From contig NZ_JADZLQ010000001.1 of NCBI RefSeq assembly GCF_015905305.1, forward strand, positions 2,070,599 through 2,134,598: a DNA stretch of 64,000 nt, read 5' to 3'. Position 1 is the first letter of the stretch. Every line of letters starts with the position of its first letter. Positions 1 to 9,138 of this stretch are shown piece by piece. The notes below the pieces were generated by a model. The model was not told where the DNA came from. It worked only from the letters and a program-made list of their open reading frames with translations, and made no database searches. The stretch comes from Pinirhizobacter soli (lineage in GTDB: Bacteria; Pseudomonadota; Gammaproteobacteria; Xanthomonadales; Rhodanobacteraceae). Both the position numbers and the translations under genes were made by a program.

Positions 1-83
1 CGAACGACAGTTGGGTCAACGGGGCTGACCAACCGACGCATGCCTACAACATCCAGAATGTTCGCAACCATGCACGGAGCGGC

Positions 84-314
84 ATGAACATTCTTCGCCA
101 TCTGGCTATTGATTTGGTAGGCATTGGCACCCTGATAATCATCGTCCGCAACTACATCGACCGGGTAACCTCGGATGCTTACCACGAAGGTTTCGAACGA
201 GGATCCAACCTGTGCCTTGAAGATCAACGCGCTTTGACGATGCACACCGCTACGGCCGTCGCCCGCTCAGATACCTCGTATCCATGGCACCGGCCTTGGG
301 ACTGGCCTTTCTAG
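84..314 (+). CDS. Small membrane-anchored protein, unknown function, possibly 5'-truncated
   Basis: Encodes 76 residues with one hydrophobic segment (about residues 8-22, rich in L, I, V, G) followed by a polar, charged tail; no family is recognised. The ATG has a GGAG four bases upstream. The same reading frame is open back to position 3, and its codons there have a high share of G/C in third position, so the true gene may start left of the window and this ATG may be internal. Alternatively, another frame open from the edge stops at 85-87, which would give an ATGA overlap with an upstream gene. It ends 4 bases before the stop of the convergent metallopeptidase gene. Function unknown. Confidence 0.45.
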   Translation: MNILRHLAIDLVGIGTLIIIVRNYIDRVTSDAYHEGFERGSNLCLEDQRALTMHTATAVARSDTSYPWHRPWDWPF

Positions 315-318
315 CGCA

Positions 319-1083
319 TCAATCGGCGACGTCCGCCACCAGCCGTTCGAGCTCGGCCTTCAACCCCGAACCATGCGCACGCAGCCAGTCGCGCTGTTCG
401 CGCCAGTCGGGAGTGATGGATTCCACCCAGGCCCAGAATTTGCGCGAGTGGTTGCGCTGGCGAAGGTGACACAGCTCGTGCACCAGCACGTAGCGCAGCG
501 CCGCAGGTGGCGCCAGCGCCAGCGAAAGGTCAAGGTTCACCCGGTCGCGTGCGTCCAGGCTTCCCCACAGGCTCTTCAGCGGACGTATGCGCAGCCCCGT
601 GGGCGCGGCACCGACCAGCGGCACCAGCGTTGCGAGCCAACGCGAGACGTCGCGCCGGATCTGTGCTTCAAGGAACGAGGCGATGAGTCCCCGCGCTACT
701 GGCAAGGCGCGGCTGCCCGGCCGCGGTAGTACCAGGGTGAGTGATTCACCCGCGTGCTCGATGCGGGGATAAGGGCCATCGGCCCAGAAGAGGTCGGTTT
801 CCTGTCCGCGCAACGGGAACGTGGTGGGCACGCCCACGCGCAGCGCCGGCAGCCGTTCGGCATCGAGGTTGAGTTCGTCGAGCTTGCGTTCGAGCCAGTC
901 GACATTGGTGCGCAGGAAGGCGCTGACCTGCGAAGGATGCGTGCCGCGCGGGCAGGTGATGCGCGCGCCCTTGGAAGTAACGGTGAGGCGCAATCGACGG
1001 GCACGCGGATGCACCGATTTCAGCACGCGGATCGTTGCCCCCCCGGAGGTAGGCAATTCAAGCCAGTCGCCCTGTTCGAACAT
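319..1083 (-). CDS. YgjP-like (DUF45/SprT-like) zinc metallopeptidase domain protein
   Basis: A 254-residue cytoplasmic protein of the YgjP/DUF45 family. The zinc-binding site is visible as HELCH at residues 202-206, followed by NHS around 211-213 with the third likely ligand His212, then the usual KFW. The N-terminal half is the beta-rich part typical of the family, with a conserved SLWGS stretch near residues 171-175 before the metal site. There is no signal peptide or membrane segment. Family members are predicted metal-dependent hydrolases, often near nucleic-acid genes; the substrate is unknown. It is the last of four minus-strand genes (ttcA, aminotransferase, rdgC, this gene) and lies 89 bases after rdgC. 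Confidence 0.85.
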   Translation of the reverse strand: MFEQGDWLELPTSGGATIRVLKSVHPRARRLRLTVTSKGARITCPRGTHPSQVSAFLRTNVDWLERKLDELNLDAERLPALRVGVPTTFPLRGQETDLFWADGPYPRIEHAGESLTLVLPRPGSRALPVARGLIASFLEAQIRRDVSRWLATLVPLVGAAPTGLRIRPLKSLWGSLDARDRVNLDLSLALAPPAALRYVLVHELCHLRQRNHSRKFWAWVESITPDWREQRDWLRAHGSGLKAELERLVADVAD

Positions 1084-1172
1084 CGCCGTTGTCTACCCGT
1101 TGCCACCGTGGAGCCGATAAGTTTCGACCACGGCCGTCGCGGATGCTGCGACTGAAGTTCCCTGCCGCCCGA

Positions 1173-2084
1173 TCAATCCGGGCGGGGCAGCTTGAACCAT
1201 TCGTCGAGCTTGCCCAACAGGCGCTCCAGCTCCAGCGTCAGCAGGGCAAAGCGGGCATCCATCTCGGCCGCAGGTGAATCGTGGGGGCTATCGCCCATTT
1301 CGTCCAGTACCACGTCGAGGAACTTCAGCTTCCTGACTACCAGGTCTTCACCCAGGACGAAGGTCATCCGGTCATCGAAGGTCAGGCCCAGCAGGAACAC
1401 CTGCTTGCCGTTTCGCAAGTGTTCGCGGACTTCCTCCGACTCCAGGTCCTGACGGCGGCAGCGGGCAATGGCGCCGGTGGCCGTGGCAGGGTCCCTGAGC
1501 TCCACCTCGTCGCCGAGGGTCAGGCCCCCCGGGAGGTTGCCGGTGGCCAGCCAGTCGGTCATCAGGGCCCGGGGGGATTCCTCAGGGGCCAGCGGCACGG
1601 CCGGGAAACTACCCAGGGCCTCGCGGATCTGGGTCACGCCGTTCTCGGCCGACTTGCGACTGGAACTATCGATCACCAGCCAGCCGTGCTTGCGATCGGC
1701 GTAGACGGCCAGGCGGGAGCTGCGGACGAAGGCCCGCGGCAGCAGTTCGTTCAGGACGTCGTCCTTGATCCGCTTGCGCTCACGGCCGTTCACCTTGCGG
1801 CCTTCTTCCTCGGCGATCTTCTGCACGCGGTTGTGCAGTTCGTCATTGACCACGGAAGACGGCAGCAGCTTGTCCTCGCTGCCCACCATCACCAGGGTGG
1901 AGGCCTTCACCACGTGGGTCAGGGCTTCCTCGTTACGGCCCAGCGGGGAGACAAAGCCCCGGGTGGACATCTCCAGCGGACCTACCGGCCGAAGGCGGTG
2001 TTCGGCCAGGGCTTCGTCGAGTTTTTCCAGGTCGTTGGCAACAGTGGCGGAGAAGCGGAACAGCGTCAGGTTACGAAAGAACAT
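1173..2084 (-). CDS. rdgC: Recombination-associated protein RdgC
   Basis: 303 residues, the usual RdgC length, starting MFFRNLTLFRF as in the family; nine upstream in-frame residues (from 2111) do not match and were excluded. RdgC is a DNA-binding protein that forms a ring dimer around duplex DNA and modulates RecA activity and replication-fork recombination in the cytoplasm. Recognisable segments are the N-terminal beta-rich part, the PLGR region near residue 50, the central basic ERKRIKDDV stretch, and the acidic C-terminal DEWFKLPRPD end. It lies 108 bases downstream of the aminotransferase gene and may be co-transcribed with it. Confidence 0.95.
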   Translation of the reverse strand: MFFRNLTLFRFSATVANDLEKLDEALAEHRLRPVGPLEMSTRGFVSPLGRNEEALTHVVKASTLVMVGSEDKLLPSSVVNDELHNRVQKIAEEEGRKVNGRERKRIKDDVLNELLPRAFVRSSRLAVYADRKHGWLVIDSSSRKSAENGVTQIREALGSFPAVPLAPEESPRALMTDWLATGNLPGGLTLGDEVELRDPATATGAIARCRRQDLESEEVREHLRNGKQVFLLGLTFDDRMTFVLGEDLVVRKLKFLDVVLDEMGDSPHDSPAAEMDARFALLTLELERLLGKLDEWFKLPRPD

Positions 2085-2192
2085 GGATGCCTTGGATTGC
2101 GTCGTGGGCAAACGACGAATGATACCGACCCGCTGCCTCCCGCGGGTCTCGCGCGGGAAGAGACTGGGATGCTTGAGGGTTTGCGTGCCGCC

Positions 2193-3389
2193 TCAGGACA
2201 CCGCGGCGATGGCCTGGGCTACCGCGTCGATGTTGCGGTCGTTGAGCGCGGCTACGCAGATACGCCCGGTACCCACCGCGTAGATGGCGAATTCCTCGCG
2301 CAGGCGGTCGACCTGGGCTGCGGAAAGCCCCGAATACGAAAACATGCCGCGCTGGCGCACGATGAAGTCGAAATCCGCCTGCACCCCGGCGGCCTTCAGG
2401 CGCTCGACCAAGCCCAGCCGCATGGCGCGGATGCGACCGCGCATCTGGCCCAGTTCCTCGTGCCACATGGCGCGCAGTTCATCTGAATGCAGCACCGCCG
2501 ACACCACCGAGGCGCCGTGGGTGGGCGGGTTGGAGTAATTGCTGCGGATCACGCGCTTGACCTGCGACTGCACGCGCAGGGCTTCTTCGTGGCTCGCCGC
2601 CACGATGGAAAGCGCGCCCACGCGTTCGCCATAGAGCGAAAACGATTTGGAGAACGAGCTTGCCACCAGCATCGGCACGCCGGCGTCGGCGAACAGGCGT
2701 ACCGCCACGGCGTCCTCCTCGATGCCATCGCCAAAGCCCTGGTAGGCGATGTCGAGGAAGGGCAACAAGCCCTTGTCACGCACCACGTCCACCACCTGGC
2801 GCCACTGCGCGGTGTCCAGGTCCACGCCCGTGGGGTTATGGCAGCAGGCGTGCAGCACGACGACGGCGCCACGCGGCAGCCCCGACAGCGACGACAGCAT
2901 GCCGGCGAAATCCAGGCCGTGGCTGGCAGCGTCGTAGTAGGGATAGTTCACTACCTGGAAGCCGGCCGCCTCGAACAAGGCGCGGTGGTTTTCCCAGCTG
3001 GGGCTGCTGATGGCAACGGGTGCGGCGGGGTTGAGGTGCTTGAGGAAATCCGCGCCTACCGTCAGCGCGCCGGTGCCGCCCAGGCCTTGCGCGGTCACCA
3101 CGCGTCGCTCGGCAATCAGCGGTGACTCCGCGCCGAACAGCAGGCGTTGCACCGCCGCGTCGTAGGCGGCAATGCCGTCGATCGGCAGGTATCCCCGGGG
3201 CGTGAGATGTCCCAGGCGGGCCTCTTCGGCCGCACGCACGGCGCGCAGCAGCGGCACATGGCCGTCGGCATCGTAGTAAACGCCTACACCAAGGTTCACC
3301 TTGTGCTCGCGCGTATCGCTGCCATAGGCCTCATTGAGCCCCAGGATGGGATCGCGGGGGGCCATTTCGACATGGGTGAACGGGGTCAT
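2193..3389 (-). CDS. Aromatic-amino-acid / aspartate aminotransferase (class I, PLP)
   Basis: 398 residues, the length of TyrB/AspC enzymes. It would catalyse PLP-dependent transfer of the amino group from aspartate or aromatic amino acids to 2-oxoglutarate. Visible family features are the N-terminal VNLGVGVYYD segment, the HNPTG loop (184-188), the D-x-A-Y motif (213-216) and the PLP lysine in SFSKSF (Lys248), followed by the conserved YGERVGAL. Such enzymes overlap in specificity, so TyrB versus AspC cannot be settled from sequence. It lies 48 bases downstream of ttcA on the same strand. Confidence 0.93.
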   Translation of the reverse strand: MTPFTHVEMAPRDPILGLNEAYGSDTREHKVNLGVGVYYDADGHVPLLRAVRAAEEARLGHLTPRGYLPIDGIAAYDAAVQRLLFGAESPLIAERRVVTAQGLGGTGALTVGADFLKHLNPAAPVAISSPSWENHRALFEAAGFQVVNYPYYDAASHGLDFAGMLSSLSGLPRGAVVVLHACCHNPTGVDLDTAQWRQVVDVVRDKGLLPFLDIAYQGFGDGIEEDAVAVRLFADAGVPMLVASSFSKSFSLYGERVGALSIVAASHEEALRVQSQVKRVIRSNYSNPPTHGASVVSAVLHSDELRAMWHEELGQMRGRIRAMRLGLVERLKAAGVQADFDFIVRQRGMFSYSGLSAAQVDRLREEFAIYAVGTGRICVAALNDRNIDAVAQAIAAVS

Positions 3390-3437
3390 GGAATCAAAGC
3401 CTTCGGCAGCTGGAACGGGAAATGGGAAACGCTTGGT

Positions 3438-4319
3438 TTATTCCGTGTCATCGCCCTGCCCGGCAAGCCAGGCATGGGTGTCGACGCCGGCCATGGCGCC
3501 AAATGAGAAATCGAACAGCGAGCGGTCGGCCAGTTGCGAGGGTGCCACGTTGCCCAGCGCGCGGAAGATCGTTTCCGCGCGCCCGGGGAACTGGCGTTCC
3601 CAGTCGTCCAGCATGCGCCTGACAGCCTTGCGCTGCAGGTTTTCCTGCGAACCGCACAGGTTGCACGGGATGATAGGGAAGCCACGATCCGCGGCGTAGG
3701 CCGCGATGTCGTCTTCGCGGCAATAAGCCAGGGGCCGGATCACCGTGTGCGCACCGTCATCTGAACGAAGCTTCGGCGGCATGGCTTTGAGGCTTCCCTG
3801 ATAGAACAGGTTCAGGAAGAAGGTGCCCAGGATGTCGTCGCGGTGATGGCCCAGGGCGATCTTGGTCACGCCGTTCTCGCCTGCCCACTTGTACAGCGCG
3901 CCGCGGCGCATGCGCGAGCACAGGCTGCACATGGTCTTGCCAGCCGGGATCACGCGGGTGACCACCGAATAGGTGTCCTGCTCGATCACGTGGTACGCAA
4001 CGCCGAGCGATTGCAGGTAGCCGGGCAGCACGTGTGCGGGAAAACCCGGCTGCTTCTGGTCCAGGTTCACCGCCACCAGCTCGAACGGCACCGGGGCCTT
4101 GGCTTTCAGCTGGATCAGGATATCGAGCAGGGTGTAGGAATCCTTACCGCCGGACAGGCACACCATCAGCTTGTCGCCGGCTTCCACCATGGAAAAATCA
4201 GCGATCGCCTGCCCCACCTGGCGACGCAGCCGCCTTGCCAGTTTGGTGACCTCGTAGGCTTCTTTGCGGGAGTCGGGGACGGGGGCTGGCATGGGTGCGG
4301 CGCGGGCTGGACGATGCAT
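3438..4319 (-). CDS. ttcA: tRNA 2-thiocytidine (s2C32) synthetase TtcA
   Basis: 293 residues. TtcA adds sulfur to cytidine 32 of certain tRNAs using ATP and a [4Fe-4S] cluster. The PP-loop SGGKDS sits at 56-61, the two cysteine pairs at Cys131/Cys134 (CSLC) and Cys219/Cys222 (CNLC), and GHHRDD follows at about 157-162, all diagnostic. I chose the ATG at 4319 because GAAGG lies ten bases upstream; a second ATG nine codons later (4292) has no ribosome site. The open frame continues to 4850, but that extension lies antisense to two real genes and is unlike TtcA. It is divergent from the YdcH-like gene. Confidence 0.95.
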   Translation of the reverse strand: MHRPARAAPMPAPVPDSRKEAYEVTKLARRLRRQVGQAIADFSMVEAGDKLMVCLSGGKDSYTLLDILIQLKAKAPVPFELVAVNLDQKQPGFPAHVLPGYLQSLGVAYHVIEQDTYSVVTRVIPAGKTMCSLCSRMRRGALYKWAGENGVTKIALGHHRDDILGTFFLNLFYQGSLKAMPPKLRSDDGAHTVIRPLAYCREDDIAAYAADRGFPIIPCNLCGSQENLQRKAVRRMLDDWERQFPGRAETIFRALGNVAPSQLADRSLFDFSFGAMAGVDTHAWLAGQGDDTE

Positions 4320-4403
4320 TGTAACAGGGCCTTCGCCGATGCTTCCCCGTGCCACGTTCAGCGGACTACACTCGACGCTTCCCCCGTAGCCGCCGTGGTT
4401 CGC

Positions 4404-4610
4404 ATGCAGGTTCAGGATCCCGCCGAGACCGCCCGTCGACTGGCCGAACTCCGCAGCGAGCATCGCGACCTCGACTCGGCCATCGACCAGCTGATCGCCG
4501 CCCGTGCGGGCGACGAACTGCAGCTGACGCGCATGAAGAAGCGCAGGCTGGCATTGAAGGATGCGATTTCCCGGCTCGAAAGCCGCCTCATCCCCGACCT
4601 GGATGCCTGA
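4404..4610 (+). CDS. YdcH/DUF465 family small coiled-coil protein
   Basis: 68 residues, almost entirely charged helix with heptad-like spacing: a first helix ending [16 protein letters not shown], then a second with [15 protein letters not shown]. This is the DUF465 (YdcH) pattern of a short helical hairpin with a basic second helix. Function is not established. The ATG at 4404 is preferred; an in-frame GTG exists at 4395. The stop is 4 bases before the GNAT gene start, which suggests translational coupling. The gene is buried antisense to an open extension of ttcA, but its sequence matches the family well. Confidence 0.82.
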   Translation: MQVQDPAETARRLAELRSEHRDLDSAIDQLIAARAGDELQLTRMKKRRLALKDAISRLESRLIPDLDA

Positions 4611-4614
4611 AATC

Positions 4615-5217
4615 ATGCCCGTGACCCTGCGCGACGAACACGTCGCTCTCGAGCCGCTCGCCATCGACCACATCCCCGGCCTGGAAGCCGCGGCGCTCGA
4701 TGGTGAACTGTGGAACCTGTGGTTCACCTCCGTGCCGCCGCCGGGCCAGATGCACGCGTACGTGGAGAAAGCCCTTGCCGCCCAGGCGGAAGGCCGCATG
4801 CAGCCCTTCGCCATCCGCGAGGCCACCAGCGGCCAGATCGTCGGCAGCACGCGCTTCTACGACATCGAGGACACGGTGCCGCGCATGGCCATCGGCTACA
4901 CCTGGTATGCCCAGAGCTGGCAGAAAACCCACCTCAACACCTGCTGCAAACGGCTGCTGCTGCAGCATGCCTTCGAAACCGTCGGCGCTGCCTCCGTCCA
5001 ATTCCATACGGACATCTACAACGTGAACTCCCAGCGCGCCATAGCGCGCCTGGGTGCCACGCAGGAAGGCATCCTGCGCTCACACCAGAAGCGGCCCAAC
5101 GGCACGGTGCGCGATACCGTGTGCTTCAGCATCCTGGCCACCGAATGGGAGGGCGTGAAACGCTCGCTCGATCTTCGGTTGGAGCGGCTTACCGCGCCGG
5201 TGCAGGGTGCACGATAA
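4615..5217 (+). CDS. GNAT-family N-acetyltransferase (RimJ/RimL-like)
   Basis: 200 residues of the Acetyltransf_3/RimJ-RimL type. The order [13 protein letters not shown], a central [10 protein letters not shown] strand, the [10 protein letters not shown] segment, and a C-terminal [10 protein letters not shown] segment matches proteins that acetylate protein N-termini or small amines from acetyl-CoA. The substrate cannot be read from the sequence. The ATG at 4615 follows the YdcH-like stop by four bases; an 18-codon upstream extension overlaps that gene and is not homologous. The 3' end overlaps the convergent HlyD gene by 29 bases. Confidence 0.88.
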   Translation: MPVTLRDEHVALEPLAIDHIPGLEAAALDGELWNLWFTSVPPPGQMHAYVEKALAAQAEGRMQPFAIREATSGQIVGSTRFYDIEDTVPRMAIGYTWYAQSWQKTHLNTCCKRLLLQHAFETVGAASVQFHTDIYNVNSQRAIARLGATQEGILRSHQKRPNGTVRDTVCFSILATEWEGVKRSLDLRLERLTAPVQGAR

Positions 5218-6193
5218 GCGTGGCCGTCATGCCGGCGGCCAGTACCGTACCCGCGGGCAGGTGATCGGCGTCGATCTTCACCCGGACCGGCACGCGCTGG
5301 GCCAGGCGCACCCAGTTGAAGGTCGGGTTCACGTCCGATAGCAAATCCGCGCCCGTTGGGTTGTCGGCATCGGTGATGCCGCGGGCAATGCTTTCCACGG
5401 TGCCGGTAAGGCGCGCACCGCCGGCCAGCAGGCGAATGTCCACCTTGTCGCCCACGCGTACGGTGGGAAGCTTCGTCTCCTCGAAGTAGCCGTAGATCCA
5501 GTAGCTATGGCTGTCGATCAGGGCCAGGCGTGGCGTGCCGGTGCTGGCGTAGTCGCCCACGCGGATGTCCAGGTTGGTCACGTAGCCATCCACGGGCGCG
5601 CGTACCTCGGTGCGATCAAGGTTCAACTGCGCGGCGGCCAGCTCTACCTGTGCCTGGGTCACGGCGGCGAGCGCCTGTTGCTGGCCGGCACCGGCTTGGC
5701 GGGTGCTGGCCTGGGCCTGCTGCCATGCGGCGTGCGCGGCGTTGGCGGCGGCCTGCGCGTTGGCGCGGTCTTCGGCCGAGATCACGTTGTTGATCAGCTT
5801 CTGCCGGCGCTCGGACTGCGCCGCGTAATTGTCGTAGTTGACCTTGGTCTGGTTGGCGCCGGCCGATGCGGCGTTGATGCTGGCGCCAGCGGCGCGCGCG
5901 GAGGCCTCGGCGGCAGCGAGGTTCGCTTCGGCCTGCGCCACGGCATTGAGATAGCGCGCGCGATCGATCACGAACAATAGGTCGCCCTTCTTCACTACCT
6001 GGTTGTCCAACACTTTCACTTCGGATACCAGGCCCGCGACGTCCGGGGCAATACGCACCACCTCGGCGCGCACGCGGCCGTCGCGCGTCCACGGCGAATA
6101 CATGTAGTGCTTCCACAGCGCATGGCCGATGAGCACAGCCAGCAACACCACCAGTACGGTGACGACCAGGCGAGCGAGACTTGCGAGTTTCAT
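5189..6193 (-). CDS. HlyD/EmrA-family membrane fusion (periplasmic adaptor) protein
   Basis: 334 residues: one N-terminal membrane helix (about 8-27), a split biotinyl-lipoyl fold (start near VRIAPDVAGLV, return near VRAPVDGYV), a long Ala/Gln-rich coiled-coil hairpin between them, and a C-terminal beta barrel (GYFEETKLPTVRVGDKV). It matches AaeA-type adaptors that link an inner-membrane FUSC exporter to an outer-membrane channel. It is the last gene of a marR-FUSC-DUF1656-HlyD operon, 11 bases after the DUF1656 gene. In E. coli the AaeAB pump exports aromatic carboxylic acids; the substrate here is inferred only from that. Confidence 0.92.
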   Translation of the reverse strand: MKLASLARLVVTVLVVLLAVLIGHALWKHYMYSPWTRDGRVRAEVVRIAPDVAGLVSEVKVLDNQVVKKGDLLFVIDRARYLNAVAQAEANLAAAEASARAAGASINAASAGANQTKVNYDNYAAQSERRQKLINNVISAEDRANAQAAANAAHAAWQQAQASTRQAGAGQQQALAAVTQAQVELAAAQLNLDRTEVRAPVDGYVTNLDIRVGDYASTGTPRLALIDSHSYWIYGYFEETKLPTVRVGDKVDIRLLAGGARLTGTVESIARGITDADNPTGADLLSDVNPTFNWVRLAQRVPVRVKIDADHLPAGTVLAAGMTATLIVHPAPAR

Positions 6194-6204
6194 GGCGGCG
6201 TGAC

Positions 6205-6402
6205 CTAGAAGAGGAGCAGCCCGAGGCTGCCGAAGACACAGATGAAGGCGGCGATACGGACGAGCGACGGATGCCATACATACCGGTACAGCCCGTAGCG
6301 GCCGGCCAGCCAGTCCAGCCCCCACAACAGCAGCATGGAACCGATGAATACCAGCAGCAGGCCAGGGACCAGCGCGTCGCCGAGGGCGATTTCACGGGGC
6401 AT
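6205..6402 (-). CDS. DUF1656 (AaeX-like) small inner-membrane protein
   Basis: 65 residues with two hydrophobic helices (about 11-32 and 46-65) separated by the short RYGLYRYVWHPSLVR segment, and the MPREIALGDALVPG start typical of DUF1656. Proteins of this family sit between the FUSC exporter and HlyD adaptor genes in aae-type operons, as here; their exact job is not known. The start codon overlaps the end of the FUSC gene by 11 bases, suggesting coupled translation. Confidence 0.9.
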   Translation of the reverse strand: MPREIALGDALVPGLLLVFIGSMLLLWGLDWLAGRYGLYRYVWHPSLVRIAAFICVFGSLGLLLF

Positions 6403-8518
6403 GGGCGATCTCCTCCGGGTTGGGCATCTGCGGCATGTAGGCGGCCAGCACGGATTCGCCGTCCAGGAGGGCCAGGCGGATCAGGTGCAGGTTGTCCAGC
6501 AGCACGCAGGTATGTTCGGCCTCGCTGGTCGCGGCGATGGCGGTCGCCACTGCGTCGCGGGCCAGGAGATAGCGTTTGGCGTCGGGCTGTTCGTAGAAGC
6601 GCGCCAGGGCCTGTACGGCGTCGTCCATGATGCGTTGCGTGCTGATTGTCATGTCCAGGCCCGACATGGCAAGGCGTAGTTCAATCATCGCGCGGCCGGT
6701 TTCGTGCACGGCCAATGCCCAGGCGATCAGCGCGCGGGAATCCGCACTGCCCTGCTGCGTTTGTGCAACCACCTGGCTGAAGAGATCGTGGTTGACGCTT
6801 TCGAAGCGCTGGCGGAGACCCGGCAGCGGCGCTTCGGCGGCCAGTGCCACCTGTCGGCGCAGGCGTTCGAGCTGGCGCCGGCGCAACCATATGCTGCCGA
6901 TAGCCGGCGGTACCAAAAGGAAGGCCACCGCGGCGGCACCCACGCCCACGATCTGCGCCATGCCGTTGTTGATCAATGACACCGGGTCGAACACCATCGG
7001 GTTCTGCAGGCCCACCACGTTCACGAATCCAATGGCGGCACCCAAGCCCGAGCTTGCAAGTGATGGCCGTATCATCATCACCACGCAAACGATCATGAAC
7101 GGCGCAGTCCCCGCCACCAGCAGGCCGTAACCGTCCATCCTGGTAAGCACGAAGAATACGCAGGCAAAACCCATGGCCACGCCCAGGACATAGCCCAGCA
7201 ATACAGAAGACGTGACGCTGGCAGCGTTGGGCGTGACCGCGAACAGGGCAGCGAACACCGTGGCCAGCAGCATGGCGCCGGAGCCCACCGGCCATGCCGA
7301 TTCAATCCAGAACACGCCCAGCAGCAGCATGGTGACGGTAGTACGCGTCGTGGCCAGCAGGGCGCCGGCGACGTCGTTGCCACGCACGAAACGCATGCGC
7401 TCGGCGACACCGCCCGTCAGTTGCGGCGCCTGCAATGCGGCGGCGGCATCGACGAAGTCGTAGAGCTCATCGATGAAACGCAGCTGCAGCGCGGCACCCG
7501 TGTCGAAATCACGGCGGTCGGTGGTATCGGCCATCGACTCACGCAACACCGGTGCGTTCGCCTGCATGGCTTTTCGCGCCTGCACCAGTCGCGGCAGGAA
7601 TATCTTCGCCGCGGTGCCTGCCTCGATCGGCGCGGCCAGGGCGGTGCCGATGGGTGCATAAAGCTGGATCAGCGCCTGGGCCGACGCCTTGCGGCCGGCC
7701 CTCGCCAGTCGGTTGATCAAATGGTGAAGCGACTGGAACGTGGTCGACGACGCCATGAAGCGCTGGTTATAGAGCTCCATGTGGCCGCTTCGCGCCCGGG
7801 CCTCGGCATCTTCGAAGATCACCGAGCTGCGCAGGTCTTCCAGCGCCACGGCATCGCGCACGAAACGCAGGTGCGCGCGTTCGAGCTGCTCGCGGGGGAT
7901 GCTGCCGCCGGTGGCGCCCTGCACGAAGGTAATGAAGTGCGCGAACTGGTCGCGTGCCGTGCGGCGAAGCACGTCGCGCATTTTCGACGGGAACACCACA
8001 TCGCTCACCACCCCGCTCACCAGCAGGCCCAGCAACACTTCGCTCAGGCGTGCCACCGCCGAATCGAAGATGGCTGGCGGATGGTCGATCACCGGCAAGC
8101 CGACGATCGCCGCGGTGTAACCACCAAGAACGAACGCGTACGCCTTGAAGTTACGGAAGAAGGTGGCACCGCCAGCGCAGATGCCCAGCCACAGCGACAT
8201 CGCCACCAGGAACCATTCCCGCTCCTGGGGAAACGCCGCGACGATAAGCACAGCTACAAGAGCGCCGCCCAGCGTGCCGATGGCGCGGTAGAAACTCTTC
8301 GCCAGCACCATGCCCGTCTGCCGGCTGGCCACGATGATGGTGGTGAGCATGGCGCTGGTGGGTGCCGGCAGGCTCAACCGCATGGCCAACCAGCCGGTGA
8401 TGTAGAACGCAAGCAAGGTCTTGAAGACGAACAGCCACGTGCCGGCTTCCTCATGCAGGGTGTCGACCACCACCCTGCGAGAAGCCGGCAACGGCGTGCC
8501 TGTATCGGTCATCGACAT
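6392..8518 (-). CDS. FUSC-family efflux transporter (AaeB-like)
   Basis: 708 residues. FUSC/AaeB proteins are inner-membrane exporters, typically for aromatic acids. Two membrane blocks are visible: about residues 30-180 (helices including LFVFKTLLAFYITGWLAMRL) and about 375-530 (helices including LLLGYVLGVAMGFACVFFVL), each followed by a large soluble helical region. The proline-containing LSLPAPTSAMLTTIIVASRQ stretch in the first block fits the family. The second gene of the operon, starting 16 bases after marR. An alternative start lies two codons in (8512). Regulation is probably by the adjacent MarR protein. Confidence 0.92.
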   Translation of the reverse strand: MSMTDTGTPLPASRRVVVDTLHEEAGTWLFVFKTLLAFYITGWLAMRLSLPAPTSAMLTTIIVASRQTGMVLAKSFYRAIGTLGGALVAVLIVAAFPQEREWFLVAMSLWLGICAGGATFFRNFKAYAFVLGGYTAAIVGLPVIDHPPAIFDSAVARLSEVLLGLLVSGVVSDVVFPSKMRDVLRRTARDQFAHFITFVQGATGGSIPREQLERAHLRFVRDAVALEDLRSSVIFEDAEARARSGHMELYNQRFMASSTTFQSLHHLINRLARAGRKASAQALIQLYAPIGTALAAPIEAGTAAKIFLPRLVQARKAMQANAPVLRESMADTTDRRDFDTGAALQLRFIDELYDFVDAAAALQAPQLTGGVAERMRFVRGNDVAGALLATTRTTVTMLLLGVFWIESAWPVGSGAMLLATVFAALFAVTPNAASVTSSVLLGYVLGVAMGFACVFFVLTRMDGYGLLVAGTAPFMIVCVVMMIRPSLASSGLGAAIGFVNVVGLQNPMVFDPVSLINNGMAQIVGVGAAAVAFLLVPPAIGSIWLRRRQLERLRRQVALAAEAPLPGLRQRFESVNHDLFSQVVAQTQQGSADSRALIAWALAVHETGRAMIELRLAMSGLDMTISTQRIMDDAVQALARFYEQPDAKRYLLARDAVATAIAATSEAEHTCVLLDNLHLIRLALLDGESVLAAYMPQMPNPEEIAHAP

Positions 8519-8534
8519 TGGCCACGCGTCCCGT

Positions 8535-9029
8535 TCAGTCGGTCAAGCCGTCGAGCATTTTCTTCAGCAGCCGCTCGAGCTGGCGCTGGTCGTCGGCGCC
8601 AAGCTTGCCCGTCTGCCGGCCAAGCAATCCGCAGATCTCCGGCAGGAAGCTTTCAATCAGCGCTTCCCCTCCCGGGGTGAGAGTGAGTACCACCTTGCGG
8701 CGATCGTCGTTGCTCCCCTTGCGGTGGATCAAGCCCTTCTCGCACAGCTGGTTGGTAAGCCGCGTGATGTTGGCCGACTTCTCACCGGCGGCATCGGCCA
8801 GGTCCGAGGGTGTCATCTCGCCGCTCGGAGTGCCGTACATCATCATCAGGAGGTTGTACTCCGGGTGGTTCAGGCCGAAGGGCTTGAGCACGGCGTTGGC
8901 GTCGTCGTGGACGACCTTGTAGATGTGCTTGATCAGGCGCACCAGCACGGCCGGTTCGCGGGGAAACGCCGGATGGCGCTCGCAGGTGACGGCAAGGCGG
9001 CGTTCGGTCGGGGCGAAACTGGAATTCAT
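8535..9029 (-). CDS. MarR-family transcriptional regulator of the efflux operon
   Basis: 164 residues with the MarR winged-helix layout: helices around KHIYKVVHDDANAVL, recognition helix around SANITRLTNQLCEKGLI, and a beta wing with the diagnostic DDRRKVVLTLT motif (about 113-123). MarR proteins bind palindromes as dimers and release DNA on binding phenolic or aromatic ligands. As the first gene of the efflux operon it most likely represses its own transcript and the downstream pump genes. An AT-rich promoter lies directly upstream (9059-9087). Confidence 0.92.
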   Translation of the reverse strand: MNSSFAPTERRLAVTCERHPAFPREPAVLVRLIKHIYKVVHDDANAVLKPFGLNHPEYNLLMMMYGTPSGEMTPSDLADAAGEKSANITRLTNQLCEKGLIHRKGSNDDRRKVVLTLTPGGEALIESFLPEICGLLGRQTGKLGADDQRQLERLLKKMLDGLTD

Positions 9030-9058
9030 CGGTGCGGGCCTGATGGGCTGACCGATGT

Positions 9059-9087
9059 AGTTTATTTATGTAATTTCCATTTGTAAA
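9059..9087 (-). promoter_or_regulatory. Candidate marR-efflux operon promoter
   Basis: Read on the minus strand, TTTACA (9082-9087) and TAAACT (9059-9064) are separated by 17 bases in an AT-rich stretch inside otherwise GC-rich DNA. The element also holds two TTACA repeats and TTTA/TAAA ends, which could be part of a MarR operator. The hexamer match is moderate, so the call rests mainly on position and base composition. Confidence 0.4.
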
Positions 9088-9138
9088 GAACTTCTGATTT
9101 GGGCCTGCATGTCCTCGGCTATCAGCTTATGTGGTGTG

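Noticed and set aside
4320-4850. N-terminal extension of the ttcA frame to 4850
   Set aside because: It is antisense to the YdcH-like and GNAT genes and unlike TtcA, which normally begins near the start chosen at 4319.
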